Source: Gentiana macrophylla
Taxonomy: Eukaryota > Streptophyta > Magnoliopsida > Gentianales > Gentianaceae
DNA: 64,000 nt
Direction: 5' to 3'
NCBI GenBank assembly: GCA_026214975.1
Contig: JAOBSW010001197.1
Location: 372,001-436,000, forward strand
Both the position numbers and the translations under genes were made by a program. The notes beneath the pieces are model-generated. The model saw only the letters and a program-made list of their open reading frames with translations, made no database searches and had not been told where the DNA came from. Positions 47,101 to 57,627 of the stretch are shown in pieces (the first letter of the stretch is position 1; the number at the start of each line of letters is the position of its first letter).

Positions 47101-47110
47101 TTTATATAGG
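47101..47110 (-). promoter_or_regulatory. Candidate TATA box of the antisense ORF
   Basis: CCTATATAAA on the minus strand, about 640 bases upstream of the ATG at 46464, inside the Tat element. A separate antisense promoter would explain how the ORF is expressed. Confidence 0.5.
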
Positions 47111-47309
47111 CAAGGGGGCCACGATCGAACGGTTGGGAACGCTTCATCCAACGGTTCGCATTAGGCGGCGGTTATCGGTTTTGAAATACTAAAAAGCGCC
47201 CCATCAATACCCACGTACAACTACCAGGCGATTCTTTGAACGGCGCATCACTCCACCGCGAAAAAAGACCTGGAGGGTCGACGTCACCGCGATTGATGGC
47301 CTCGCCCGC

Positions 47310-48037
47310 AAAAAGCAGACCGAGTTGCTTTGAGGTCGCTTGCTTTGAAAGCACGGCCCCAGAGAACAAGTCGCATCGCAGGCGACAAGGTCGCAAAAAC
47401 AGACCCAGAGTTGCTTTGAGGTCGCTTGCTTTGAAAGCACGGCCCCAGAGAACAAGTCGCGATCAGACGACAAGGTCGCAAAAATGCAGACCAGAGTTGC
47501 TTTGAGGTCGTTTGCTTTGAAAGCACGGCCCCAGAGAACAAGTCGCATCAGGCGACAAGGTCGCGCAAAAGCAGACCAGAGTTGCTTTGAGGTCGCTTGC
47601 TTTGAAAGCACGGCCCTTAGAGAACAAGTCGCATCAGGCGACAAGGTCGTCGCAAAAAAGCAGACCAGAGTTGCTTTGAGGTCGCTTGCTTTGAAAGCAC
47701 GGCCCCAGAGAACAAGTCGCATCAGACGACAAGGTCGCAAAAAAGCACTCCAGAGTTGCTTTGAGGTCGCTTGCTTTGAAAGCACGCCCCAGAGAACAAG
47801 TCGCGATCGGACGACAAGGTCGCAAAAAAGCAGACCAGAGTTGCTTTGAGGTCGCTTGCTTTGAAAGCACGGCCCCAGAGAACAAGTCGATCAGACGACA
47901 AGGTCGCAAAAAAGCACTCCAGAGTTGCTTTGAGGTCGCTTGCTTTGAAAGCACGGCCCCAGAGAACAAGTCGCATCAGACGACAAGGTCGCAAAAAAGC
48001 AGACCAGAGTTGCTTTGAGGTCGCTTGCTTTGAAAGC
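47310..48037 (+). repeat. 85-bp tandem array before the Tat 3' LTR, nine copies
   Basis: GTTGCTTTGAGGTCG(C/T)TTGCTTTGAAAGCACGG starts at 47324, 47410, 47496, 47581, 47670, 47755, 47840, 47924 and 48009 (spacing 84-89). Each unit also has AGAACAAGTCGCATCAGACGACAAGGTCGCAAAA. Because the period is not a multiple of three, many spurious frames are open through it. Confidence 0.95.
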
Positions 48038-48088
48038 ACAGTACGATAAGTACTCCATCCTTCATATCCCCAGGGAATGTCATTAAAG

Positions 48089-48105
48089 CACGGAGTAGGG
48101 GCCAT
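48089..48105 (+). other. Polypurine tract of the Tat element
   Basis: CACGGAGTAGGGGCCAT immediately precedes the 3' LTR. Confidence 0.6.
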
Positions 48106-48649
48106 TGATGGGTATAAATAATTCCACCACCTCAACAAGTAGGAATCACCCACTGTGGCCACCTCCGGAATGACAAAGAGATCGCAAAGTGGGCGGCCAT
48201 GTGTCTCACCTCGCCGCGACCACAACCCATGCGGTCCCGGGCAAGTAGAGATCCTGTGAATCTCCTTCAGCAAAGTCAAGAGGTCGCCGGGGGCGAGGCC
48301 AAAGAGGGCTTGCTCCTGCGACCTCGGAGAGATGGCCGCCGATTGATCCAGATCTTTTCCCCACTTGTAACTTAGATATTTCGTCTTGCTTAGTATCTAA
48401 GTAAGACCTAGCTATTAGTAAAATATCTAAGAGGTTACTTATTCCCTAAGTTATCCACCTCTATAAAAGGGGTGGTCATTGTAAACAAAAGGGAGAGTTG
48501 AAATACACACTATATTTGCAAGCAAAAGCTCTCTCCATTTTAGTTCTCTCCACACCACCACCCACCGGAGCAACACTACACCTTAAGTATAGCCAGATAT
48601 CCACCATCCAAACACCGCAAGGACACCCGTGAGGATTTAGTCGTCTTCA
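48106..48649 (+). repeat. 3' LTR of the Tat element
   Basis: TGATGGGTATAAATAATT to GTCGTCTTCA, partner of 35467-36019, followed by the GAGAG target duplication. Confidence 0.92.
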
Positions 48650-49390
48650 GAGAGGATTGAGTAAGGTGTGATAGGTTAGGGTAGTAGGTAAGGTATGGTA
48701 TGGTGGTGTAGTGGATAAAATAGGGTAGAGTGGAATGGTGGATAGGGTGGGGTTGGGTGGTGGGTAGTAGATGCACGGTGGGGTGGGGTGGGGTGAAGAT
48801 AGGGTGGTATGATAGGGAATGTAGGGTGGGGTAGGGTTGGGGTGGATGAAAGTGGAGTAGAGTAGGTAATGGATAAGGTAGGTAGGATGTCGAGGGTAAG
48901 ATATAGTGATATTGGGTAGGGTAGGATAGGGGTGGTGGGTAGGGTATGATAACGGTGGGTAGGGCAGGGTAGGATGGTGGGTAGGGTAGGGTGAATTGGT
49001 GGGTAAGGTAGGGTTGGGGAGGTTTGGGAGGGTTAAGAAGGGTTGAGTAGGGCAGGATAGGTTGGGGTAGTGAGTAAGGTATGGTGTGGTTGTATGGTGG
49101 GTAAGATAAGGTAAGTGGAATTGTGGATAGGGTACGGTTAAGCGGTGGTAGGGTACGGTGGGGTGGTGGGTTGGGTAGGATAGAGAATGATGGGGTGGCG
49201 GGAAGGTAGGGTGGTATGATGAGTAAGGTAGGGTTAGGGTGGATGAAAGTGGAGTAGAGTAGGTAATGGGTAAGGTAGGTAGGATGTCGAGGGTAGGATA
49301 AGGTGGTGGGTAGGGTAAGATAGCGGTGGGTAGGGCAGGATGGGTAGAGTGGTAGGGTGCAATGAGGTATGACATATGACTACCCACCCC
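48650..49390 (+). repeat. G-rich minisatellite, right part
   Basis: About 740 bases of degenerate GGGTAGGGT, GGTGGGTAGGG and GGTAAGGTATGG repeats with strong G/C strand asymmetry and many runs of three or more G. A larger repeat is visible: GGATGAAAGTGGAGTAGAGTAGG occurs at about 48842 and 49231. The complementary 258-codon open frame is a by-product of the repeat. Confidence 0.9.
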
Positions 49391-49817
49391 TTCGCCTATA
49401 TCATACCTTATGAACCATATCATACCATATTCAAGCCAACATTAATTCACTACATTGCTCTATCAATCACTTAATGTGTCATCTTTTATATAATTTATTT
49501 AATTCCAATCCTGCATATTCTATTCAATTCAATTCTTGCATAACAAATATGCCAATAAAATTTCTTTCATCCTTCAAAAAAATCTTCTATTTAAATATAC
49601 GTTCTCCCGTGCAATGTTAAAAGCAGTAATATAACCACAATTATTGGCATGAGAATAACTTTTGGACATATTGTGTGGTATGTTTTTGACTTTATCTGAA
49701 GGTAATCACATTGTCATACGTCCTCGTGCAATGCACGGGTTTATGAGTATATATATATATATATATATATACATACTTGAATGCAACAATAAAATTGATT
49801 CTTTGGAAAATTAGCTC
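49391..49817. other. AT-rich spacer with (TA)n
   Basis: No gene seen. Includes a TA microsatellite at about 49748-49771. Confidence 0.6.
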
Positions 49818-49886
49818 GTGTTTGCTGAGAATGTCATTTCAAGAAAATTAGCTCCAGAAAAGGTTGAAATAGTATTGATTCTTTGT
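49815..49886 (+). pseudogene. EXO70 fragment, plus strand
   Basis: FAENVISRKLAPEKVEIVLI matches RFAENVSSSKLTSEKIEIVL of the EXO70 gene at 29182-30914, but on the opposite strand and only about 24 codons long. No further EXO70 sequence follows. Confidence 0.7.
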
Positions 49887-51660
49887 ATTGAAAAAAATCG
49901 TATCTTGTCTCATTTCTTGACTTCTCTGCATTTGTATTTAGTATGTACTATTCATAAATGCGGCTCATTTTCATACTCTTTTGGTCCTAACATCCCACCA
50001 TATGCATTGCATGAACTTCAGACGCGTCTTTAGTTAAGTTGATATATTTAAACAAAAATTTGCAATGTAATTTAACGTTATGCATTGTTTCTTTAGGGGA
50101 CGTTACGTATTTGTTAAGTACGTGTTTAACTAGAAGAATTTTGTAAATATTCGATAAAATTACTTTGAGTGTTTATTTGATGAATGGATGACTTTACCAT
50201 TTTATATATTTGTTTGGGCTCGGATGTACATTGGATAATCTATATAAGTAGTTTCGCGAATATAATCGAACGCGCGCGAGTAAACTTGTGTTCGTTCATT
50301 TATGAAACGGGTTTATAATCTTGTTCAAACTTGGTTCGTTAAGCTAAATAAATAAACACTCACGAGTCGAACATGAGTCTCTTTTTAATAACGAGTTTAT
50401 CCATTTGCAAGTTGATTAAATCGAATGAACGAAGTCCGAAGAGCCGGAGTGTACTTAATGATCAAGAAGTTGAGAGTTATCTAATTATTTCTAATTATTA
50501 CCCAAAAAATAAAAGCATTTAACCAAAATTAATAGACTCTTTCTTCATAGAGCAAGAACCATAACATGTTCAAGAACAATAACATAGAAAAATATATAAT
50601 ATGAAAGTCTGATAAGTAGCAGATATGTAGGGATAAGGGGTGGGGGGTGGGGGGTAGGAGTGGGGCTAAACAGCGTTAATTTGGTCTTGGTTATTGATAA
50701 TGTGCCCGCTTAAGGCCACGGAGAGCTTGGCATGTTGCGAATTCTTTGGAACAAACAGAGGATCTATGCATCTGCAGAGGTGGTGGTGCTTAGAACATTA
50801 GCAGCAATGCATTTGCTGCCTGAAGCTCGTTCATTTGCAATGCATTTCCCCTCCTTGCAAGCTCGTTCACTGTTTCATCCTAAAGGAATGCCCAAACCAC
50901 CAAAAAGCAGTCCTCAACTAAAACCCGACCCACCGAGAGACCACCCCTTGCTGAAGTCGGAAAACCAAACACGTCTCATGGACCCTCTCTTGAGCAACCG
51001 GAGACGACAAAAATTAAAAGGGACCACTCGGACCCTCCTAAGAAGCAAGGTGAGTACTTGAAGTGCTGTTCTAATTCGAAAAGCACCGTTTTGGAAAGAG
51101 GGAAAGAGAAACACAATCACAGATAATTAGTGTGCGTTAAACATTTCGTATCCGAAAAAAAAAAAAAGATACCATCCAAAAAGCCGTGTATGTGAAAAGT
51201 GCATACATTTTTATACATTCATTCTATTATAACTACAAATAGTCTTATTTAATTTATTAACCATAAAAATAGAGAATCATTAATTATGTCACTTTGAGTA
51301 TTGCCTTTATTTCTATTTACTCCTTGTACAATGATCAATCATTTACTAAGAGTATGGCATAATTTTCATTGGAAACTCAATAATATTGAATGAAAATATT
51401 GATTTACTATTCTAAGATTGAATTTTATGAATATAGTAAAATAAGCTAAGAGAAAACAAATTTGAAAACCGTATCGTATCTATTTACTTGATATCGAGTA
51501 TTAACATTGTGTGATTGAAGTGTCACGGGTCAGATAAAGATTCGAGGGTCTGTTGGATGTTTAGGCACACTCTTCGAATTGCCTCCCAAGATACAAACAT
51601 TGATAGCCATTAACAAGTACTTGATAGCTACCAGGTCAAGCATTAAAAACCATTTTATCA
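49887..51660. other. Intergenic, no gene recognised
   Basis: AT-rich spacer with a GGGGTGGGGGGTGGGGGG run (50637-50665). The 109-codon open frame at 50732-51061 resembles nothing I know and is not called. Confidence 0.5.
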
Positions 51661-51679
51661 ACCAATAAGGAGCCAAAAG

Positions 51680-52165
51680 GAAGATCTTATACCTGAGAAA
51701 CAGTATTATAACAAAGAATTATGCCTACTAATTATGTATACATATCTATATCTACTATTGCAAGAACCAAAATACAACAATACACCATTTCAGACATTAA
51801 CTTTTTCGACAGGAACCTCTTTTGATGAAGGGAGCTTAAAACCCTTCACAATCAAATCATTTAAGTCCTCAACTGAGTATTTTATAGATACCCTTTTGAA
51901 GGACATGATTCTTGACTTGCTATTTTTTTGACAACTCAAGTGGTTCTTGAACTTTTTAAGAAAGGTTTCATAAGCGGGGATTAACATTTTCTCGGTTGAT
52001 CTACAGAGCTCTTCTCTCATGCTTGTATCTTGTATACTCTCTGATGATTGAACAACATGCATCTTTTTACAAATACTGTTGAATTCCTTCATCTGTTTTC
52101 TCAATGCCGATGTTGAAACTCGACGATTACAGAAACAACAACGTGATACGTATAAATCATTTTGG
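51680..52165 (-). pseudogene. EXO70 C-terminal fragment 2 fused to lipase fragment
   Basis: The minus-strand frame from about 52165 to 51790 reads NDLYVSRCCFCNRRVSTSAL, RKQMKEFNSICKKMHVVQSS and ends SIKYSVEDLNDLI...VNV, the last 120 or so codons of EXO70 at about 80% identity by eye to the gene at 29182. The 3' untranslated part (TTATGCCTACTAATTATGTATACATATCTA, reading 51719 onward) is also shared. At about 52165 homology switches abruptly to a lipase exon on the same strand. Confidence 0.85.
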
Positions 52166-53388
52166 GTAACGAACTATTATCAGTCTCTGTTTCACCTTCA
52201 TTTACTTCAGCAATGGCTGCTGCTTCTTCTTCCTGATTTCTTTAACTACATCGGCTTGTTCAGAATCAGGTTCATCATACAGTTCATGCTCGAGTTGCTG
52301 CCATAACTCAACTTCCGTCATACGGTCTTCTTGGCCATGATGTTCCATGGCATCCTCCTCCTCCTCATCGCCATTGTCATCATCACCGCCTCGTAAACTG
52401 ATCCCGTCTGTATGAGAACACTCGCATCAGTTTCTTTTAACATATTCTTTATTTTACAGACTCAATTGTCGCTTTTGTTTTTGTTTTAAATCTATATTCA
52501 AAGTGAAATGCATCAGAATCTGAATAGACAATTTGTATTTCGTGTAGTACATGTCATGTAGTACAAAATTTTGAAGATTTTGTATTTTGCAGATGATTGG
52601 GATCAATCATACTGATTTATCTTGTTTTACGGTATCTACTGTAAGTGCTGTAACTACCTGGAACTGGGGAAGAAGATATGGGTAATTCTGAACTTTCAAA
52701 AGTGGCTGCGGTTGTAACGACAGAAGCTTCGAGGAAAGGTTCAGAAGTTTCTTTTTCAGTTGATGAAGACGATACTATGACGTCGTCAGAATCCACTGTT
52801 ACACTTGTTGCACGTCGTCGCGGACCGACGCATGACCATGAGGATAACCGCAAGCTCGGGCGTGACCATGCTGCCTGAGCCATGCCGTGAGCTCTCTTCA
52901 CAACCACCTAATGTAAAACACAGAATGGCACCAAAGAAAAGAAGCTGAATTTTAACTGTGGAAGGTCATTTCAAAAGGGATAAAGACACCGTTAGTCCAT
53001 TGTATTTAATGATTTTTCTAGTTTTGTCCCCGATGTTTATGCGTTGACACATTTCGTTTGTCCTTACAGTTGTATGGTGTAAAATTTGGTCCCTATACTT
53101 CTAAAATTTACGCATACCCCTCTCTAGTTGTATCCTACATTTTTCAGGAAAAAAAAAACGCACACCCAAAATGTTCCTTATCTGCAGGAGGATCCATTAA
53201 AAGGTGATTGTACTTGTGAATGTGGAAAAGACACAAATAAGCAAAAGCCAGTTTTCCTATAGGGTAAAAAACTGCGTACCTGTGTCCCATTAGATACAGG
53301 GCGTAGCATTGCGCCAGCACCAGCAACTTTTGCACGAGCACTAGCCATGGAATGAAGGTGTGATCCCAAGGCTGATGCAGAACGAAAT
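52166..53388 (-). pseudogene. 3' half of a plant class-3 (sn-1 diacylglycerol-type) lipase gene
   Basis: Three minus-strand exons with canonical splice sites. Exon A (53280 and above) reads MASARAKVAGAGAMLRPVSN with donor CAG|GTACGC. Exon B (52907-52658) reads VVKRAHGMAQAAWSRPSLRL then SSWSCVGPRRR. Exon C (52406-about 52166) reads EDRMTEVELWQQLEHELYDE followed by an acidic helix. I recall this combination from the C-terminal half of plant calmodulin-binding/diacylglycerol lipase-like proteins. The catalytic alpha/beta-hydrolase half is missing because the segment stops at the segmental-duplication edge (53392). Exon C has a one-base loss at KEIR|KKK, and its end is replaced by the EXO70 tail. 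Family assignment is from memory of motifs, so moderate. Confidence 0.62.
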
Positions 53389-53769
53389 TATAACTTCAAA
53401 ATATTGGAAATTGGAATCAAATGCAAGAAGAAAAGGTTAAAGACTCGAATGGACACATAACAAGCAATCGCACTTTTAGTTAGTGTGCTTTGACAAGAAA
53501 TTCTTTAGATTTAAGTTTCTTGCTCGACAAGAAACTGAAAATGAAGGGTACAACCCTCCTATAAACATTGCAACATAAAATCTCTCAGTCTCAAATTATG
53601 CAAGATCTTATTGAAAAGGTAACTACGAGTAATGATACCATTGTGTCGGTACACATTTATAGATATATGATCTCCTTCATTAAACTCGATATATAATCTA
53701 CATATGTATAATGACGCAATATACGTTGTAATATAATATCCTTCTCCGTACGTAATAGTTTAGTTTGCG

Positions 53770-53979
53770 TACTCCTCTTGGTCGTCGTCGTTGTCTTCTT
53801 GTTGTTCTGACTTTAAACCACAAGTGAGTGTGTTTTGGTTCTGCATTTGCAACCATCGTCATAATAGCTACAAGGAGGATTTATGCTTGGACCACATCGT
53901 GTCGAAGGGCAACCGCCGTCTCCCGACTCTTCTCCAAGAAAGCCTCTCCTTGGTTTTGATTCAACTACAACTTTTGTAG
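53770..53979 (-). pseudogene. Exon 2 of cysteine-rich peptide, copy B (frameshifted)
   Basis: After the acceptor AAAATAG|CT at 53980, the frame reads VVVESKPRRGFLGEESGDGG then CPSTRCGPSINPPCSYYDDG and CKCRTKT, matching copy A. A one-base loss near 53829-53833 moves the frame so that the sixth cysteine and the acidic tail are lost and a stop appears at 53813. Without the shift the tail would continue much as in copy A. Its exon 1 is 5.3 kb upstream, beyond inserted retrotransposons. Confidence 0.75.
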
Positions 53980-53999
53980 CTATTTTAAATGTCAGAGAG

Positions 54000-54240
54000 A
54001 GAGCGTGCGTGGTGTATTGTGCGTGGTGTAATGTCTTAAATTTGTAAAGTAATAGAATGTTCACCCTCATATAATTGTGAGACGTAAATGTCTTGCCAAC
54101 TCGGGTTAGCCCTTTTAGACCAAGCGAGGACCACGGTCTAAGCAATTAACCGGATCATTTATGACTCATTTTGCACTACCAACCGGCCGGGGTCGGGGCG
54201 TTACAGAAAGAACCGACTATCAGACGGACTTAAGTGTCAC
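54000..54240. repeat. Partial TRIM-like repeat in copy B intron
   Basis: TGTAAAGTAATAGAATGTTCACCC through ATGACTCATTTT matches the first terminal repeat of the TRIM-like element at 22429. The retrotransposon insert starts inside its interior near 54241, so the second repeat is absent. Confidence 0.65.
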
Positions 54241-54720
54241 ACCGTGGCAACTTCCAATTCACTTGGGCTGGGATCCCACAATTTCTCATTTCTTGTCACT
54301 CTTTCAATGGCCTTATAAACATCTTGGGCCGTGCTCATCATAAGTGATCCATGGCATGCCAAATCAATTTTTTTCCTTGACAATTTATGCAAGCCTCTAC
54401 AAAATAATTGGATTTGCATGTCCAAAGTATAATCGTGGTTTGGACACGCCCTCAAAAGCTTCTTGAAACGGTCCCAAGCATTGTCCAAAGATTCAATTAA
54501 ATCTTGCTTGAAATTAGCAACTCTTACCTTCAACTCCAAATATCTACCCGGTGGAAAGTATTGCTTCAAAAACTCAATTTTTATGTCATCCCATGATTGC
54601 AAGTGATGGTGGGGAAGTGACATAAGCCATTCCTTTGCATGACCCTTCAAAGAAAAAGGAAATAATGTTAGACGGGTAAATTCTTGACAAGAACTATTTT
54701 GGAATCACGTATTGCATATT
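54241..54720 (-). pseudogene. Athila-like gag core (truncated)
   Basis: The frame contains MKGHAKEWLMSLPHHHLQSW, FLKQYFPPGRYLELKVRVAN and LIESLDNAWDRFKKLLRACP followed by IQLFCRGLHKLSRKKIDLAC, the standard retrotransposon gag domain. The 54237 end is in intron DNA, so the C-terminal half is missing. A frame change near 54700 separates it from the N part. Confidence 0.85.
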
Positions 54721-54761
54721 TCTTCAAAGTTATAAAGATGTGAATGTGGGTCATCATGGGG

Positions 54762-55283
54762 CTATCCATGGAATTGGGTTGTACTCTCCACTAGACTGAG
54801 CATATGAGACTTGATTGAAAAGTTTTTAGCATCAATGTGAGGTAGCCGAATAGGATTATGAACTTGATTTTTTCTTTGAATGGCTTGCTCACAAAGAGGT
54901 CTATTTTGGTAGGGTGGATTTTGGGGTGGGTCATAAGGATATGGTTTATGGGGTGGTGGAGGAATTGGTGGAGGTGGTTCGAGTGGAGGTGGTGGACTTT
55001 GTGGATATGGTTCTTGTGGTGGTGGTGGAGGATAGTCATTTGGATTTAAGGGATTTTGTTCAAAAAGGGCATTTTCGTGGTTATGCCATCCTTGTGCATT
55101 TCCTTGCACCTCGTACATTCCCACTTCTTGATGTAATGACTCTTGTGAAGATGCTTCACTAAGATCCAATTCACTACGAGCTTGGCCAACCTTTATCTCA
55201 AACAAACCATCCCTAATACAAGTGTTGATATCCGGGATATAAGGAGTATCCGGGGCCTTACCACGTCGAGAATGGTTCATCAA
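54762..55283 (-). pseudogene. Athila-like gag N-terminal, proline-rich
   Basis: Starts MMNHSRRGKAPDTPYIPDIN, 151 bases after the inner primer site. It has an acidic segment (ELDLSEASSQESLHQEVGMY) and a proline-rich stretch of about 60 residues (PPPLEPPPPIPPPPHKPYPY), then LPHIDAKNFSIKSHMLSLVE. The frame ends near 54762 before the gag core. Proline-rich N-terminal gag segments are variable among Athila elements. Confidence 0.75.
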
Positions 55284-55433
55284 CTACAAGATTGAAAACA
55301 ACAAGAACACAATTAATAGCACTTGGTGACTTACCAAAGAGGTAAGCACCGAAGAAATAAAATAGAAAAGATTAGAAAATATTGACTTATTCTCAAGAAT
55401 TTTGAGCTAATATAAGTATCAACCGTTACACAA

Positions 55434-55501
55434 TCCCCGGCAACGGCGCCAAAAAGCTTGATCGTGTCCCTACTTGGTGTTCGATCCCGGCAACGGCGCC
55501 A
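55434..55501 (-). other. Duplicated primer-binding site
   Basis: Complement of TGGCGCCGTTGCCGGG is present at 55434-55451 and again at 55485-55501, as part of a 50-base tandem duplication (55431-55460 versus 55481-55510) that also copies the last 28 or so bases of the LTR and the spacer AGCTTTT. Confidence 0.9.
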
Positions 55502-55508
55502 AAAAGCT

Positions 55509-57189
55509 TGATCGAGACTTTCTAGGTGTCCAATCTTACCAGCAGTGTACCGGGTCAATTGTAGTCTAGTAAGTGGTCAAGGTCGTATCCACGAGGATTG
55601 TGAGGTTGAACACCAAAAAGCTATTATTATTTTGATCTAAGTCGCAATAATTCAAGGAAGTAAATTTATCTAAAATCTACTACTACAATGGGTAATAAAA
55701 TGATAATAAAAAAAAAACCTAGCCAAGACAATGCATTGATCAAGTATATCTCTACTAGTATCATGGGAATGAACTACCTACCAACCTTCCGTTAGTGTTA
55801 AAGTGTGTGTTACCGGTGCACTCCTAAACTAGTAGTTTCCCCTCATACGAGTGAATGAAACTACTCTATGTCTCCTCTTTCGCCTAAGAACCCTAGACCT
55901 AATGATTCAACATGATTAAGATCTTGAATGCAATGACAAGTGTCAATAATCCCCGGATAAAAATCGAATTCCAATTAAGGTCAATTTTACCTTCCGGTTT
56001 CCCTATTCCTTCTCCCACACCTAATATCTCCTTTCGGTCTCAACTAAGTGTATGTGTGCTAGTGCTAGGTGATCAATCCAACACCACCAAGCAATACAGT
56101 GCAAATAGGAAAAGATAACAACAACACAAAAAGCTATGAAATATATGAATTAACATTCCTAATCAACATAATAGAGATTAATAACTATTACAACAACATC
56201 ATCTTGGCTAGTACCAAATTTAGCTACTGATTACTACAATTACTAACATGTTAAAATTAGTATTCATAGAAATAAGATTATCAAAACAAAAATAAAACTA
56301 GAATATTAAGTCATCAATCGTTGAGTTTACCATGGAAAGCTTGAAGTCTTCTTCTCCAATCATCAATGGAGTTTGCTCCAAGAAGTTGAGCTCCTTCCAA
56401 TAAAAATACACCGAGAGATTAAACTAGCATTCTATAATTATAATTGTGATGAAAGTAGCTAAATAATGGAACTAATTTAGCTAGGAGAGCCCCTAGGGGC
56501 GGTGGTGAGCCTTCAAGAGAAAGAGGGAGTTGGGGAAGAAGAAGTGGGTATGATGATTGGGAAAAAACCGATCCTGAAAGAGATTAATTATGCTGAAAAA
56601 CTGCTTCTGTGGCGTTCCGGCGTGCGCCGCTAAAGATCCGGCGTGCACCGGAATAACTGACTCTGACAGCAATCTGACAGCTTTCTGCGACGATTCGGCA
56701 CGCGCGCCGGTAAAGATTCGGTCTGCGCCGGTTGTCGGTAAAATGATCATAACTTGAGTTGTAGACCTCCGATTGATGTGATTCAAAGTGCATTGGAAAT
56801 ATCGTTTCTTGATTTACAACTCTTATGCAGACGTCTTCCCCAGAAAATGCCTTTAAGTAGGGTCAAATGTCCATTGAAGATAGGCTATGGTAGAAGCGCA
56901 AAAGACAATTGATCCGTTTGAACTTGATAGCTTCCAGCACACTCTTCTAGCCCTCAAAAGACGTGTTTTAGGCTCAACACGTGGCGTCACTCGGGGTCTT
57001 GGTCAACCTATAAACCTGCAATAAATTACCAAAATACCAAGCGTAAACCCGACACGACGCTCCGGTTACTAAACGGGTTCAAAACCTATCAAAATACGAT
57101 ATTTTATATAATAATTACTTTTTACATATTTGGATGAAACTAAGCAATTAATGACTTGAATAGGTACAATAATGCTCAAAGTGGTATCA
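55509..57189 (-). repeat. 5' LTR of the Athila-like fragment
   Basis: Minus-strand LTR of about 1.68 kb, from TGATACCACTTTGAGC (57189) to CTCGATCA (55509) beside the primer site. No partner LTR in the window. Confidence 0.7.
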
Positions 57190-57238
57190 GAAATGGGGTA
57201 AAATGTCATAATAATGAGCGACAATTTGTCTCTCATCA
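57190..57238. other. Filler between Athila LTR and Tat fragment
   Basis: About 49 bases (GAAATGGGGTAAAATGTC...) that match neither element by eye and join the LTR start to the point where Tat RT homology (KKNGKWR) stops. Confidence 0.55.
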
Positions 57239-57480
57239 ATCCGCCACTTTCCGTTTTTCTTTATGACCATTACCACGTTAGCCAGCCAGGTCGGGTATTG
57301 AAGCTCTTTGATTATACCTGCGGCTAACAGTTTGTCCACCTCGCCTTTGATGGCGATCTCTTTTTCTGCGGAGAATTGTCTTGCTCGCTGTTGGATCGGC
57401 CTGAAGTTGGGATCGACGCTCAGATAGTGGAGCGCGACCTCAGGCTCCACACCTCTCATATCGGTTACTTCCTAAGCGAA
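57238..57480 (-). pseudogene. Tat RT N-terminal fragment
   Basis: RGVEPEVALHYLSVDPNFRP, RQFSAEKEIAIKGEVDKLLA and IIKELQYPTWLANVVMVIKK are the fingers region of Tat RT. It stops before the VDFTDLN motif, so there is no active site. Confidence 0.85.
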
Positions 57481-57627
57481 AGCCTCCCTATTTTCTTTCA
57501 AGAGCTCGATTAGCTCGTCTCTCTCTTTTTCTGTGATCTACGATCCGATTTTTACTTTCTGGTCGGGATACTTTTCGTTTATGACTTATTCGATCAATTC
57601 GTCCTCGGCTATGAAATCTGGATGGTC

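Larger units (their letters stand above)
35467..48649 (+). mobile_element. Tat-lineage Ty3/gypsy retrotransposon, complete but decayed
   Basis: LTRs at 35467-36019 and 48106-48649 with a GAGAG target duplication on both sides (35462-35466, 48650-48654). Internal order: primer site, gag, protease, RT, RNase H, a second (archaeal-type) RNase H, integrase, then a 6.6-kb 3' region with an antisense ORF and an 85-bp tandem array. The second RNase H and the antisense ORF place it in the Tat lineage (Retand/Grande/RIRE2-like). Gag, protease, RT and integrase contain many frameshifts, often at CG-rich spots. Confidence 0.93.
54241..57189 (-). mobile_element. Athila-like 5' end (LTR, primer sites, part of gag)
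   Basis: On the minus strand: LTR 57189-55509, two tRNA-Asp primer sites 50 bases apart, then gag from 55283 downward, cut off at 54241. No pol or 3' LTR follows. The LTR begins TGATACCACTTTG and ends CTCGATCA. The truncated inner end joins directly to the peptide-gene intron. Confidence 0.8.

Noticed and set aside
47310..48037. CRISPR-like direct repeats
   Set aside because: Units are contiguous 85-bp tandem repeats without unique spacers, in a plant retrotransposon.
47204..48279. Several overlapping frames of 110-193 codons repeating LSKQATSKQLWSAF-type blocks on both strands
   Set aside because: They come from the 85-bp tandem array. The period shifts the frame each unit, so all frames look similar.
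48647..49423. 258-codon proline/threonine/serine-rich frame on the minus strand
   Set aside because: It is the complement of the G-rich minisatellite. Open frames arise from the stop-poor repeat and show no conserved start or domain.
50732..51061. 109-codon frame upstream of the EXO70 fragment
   Set aside because: No motif, no paralogue in the window, and no splice or promoter support.
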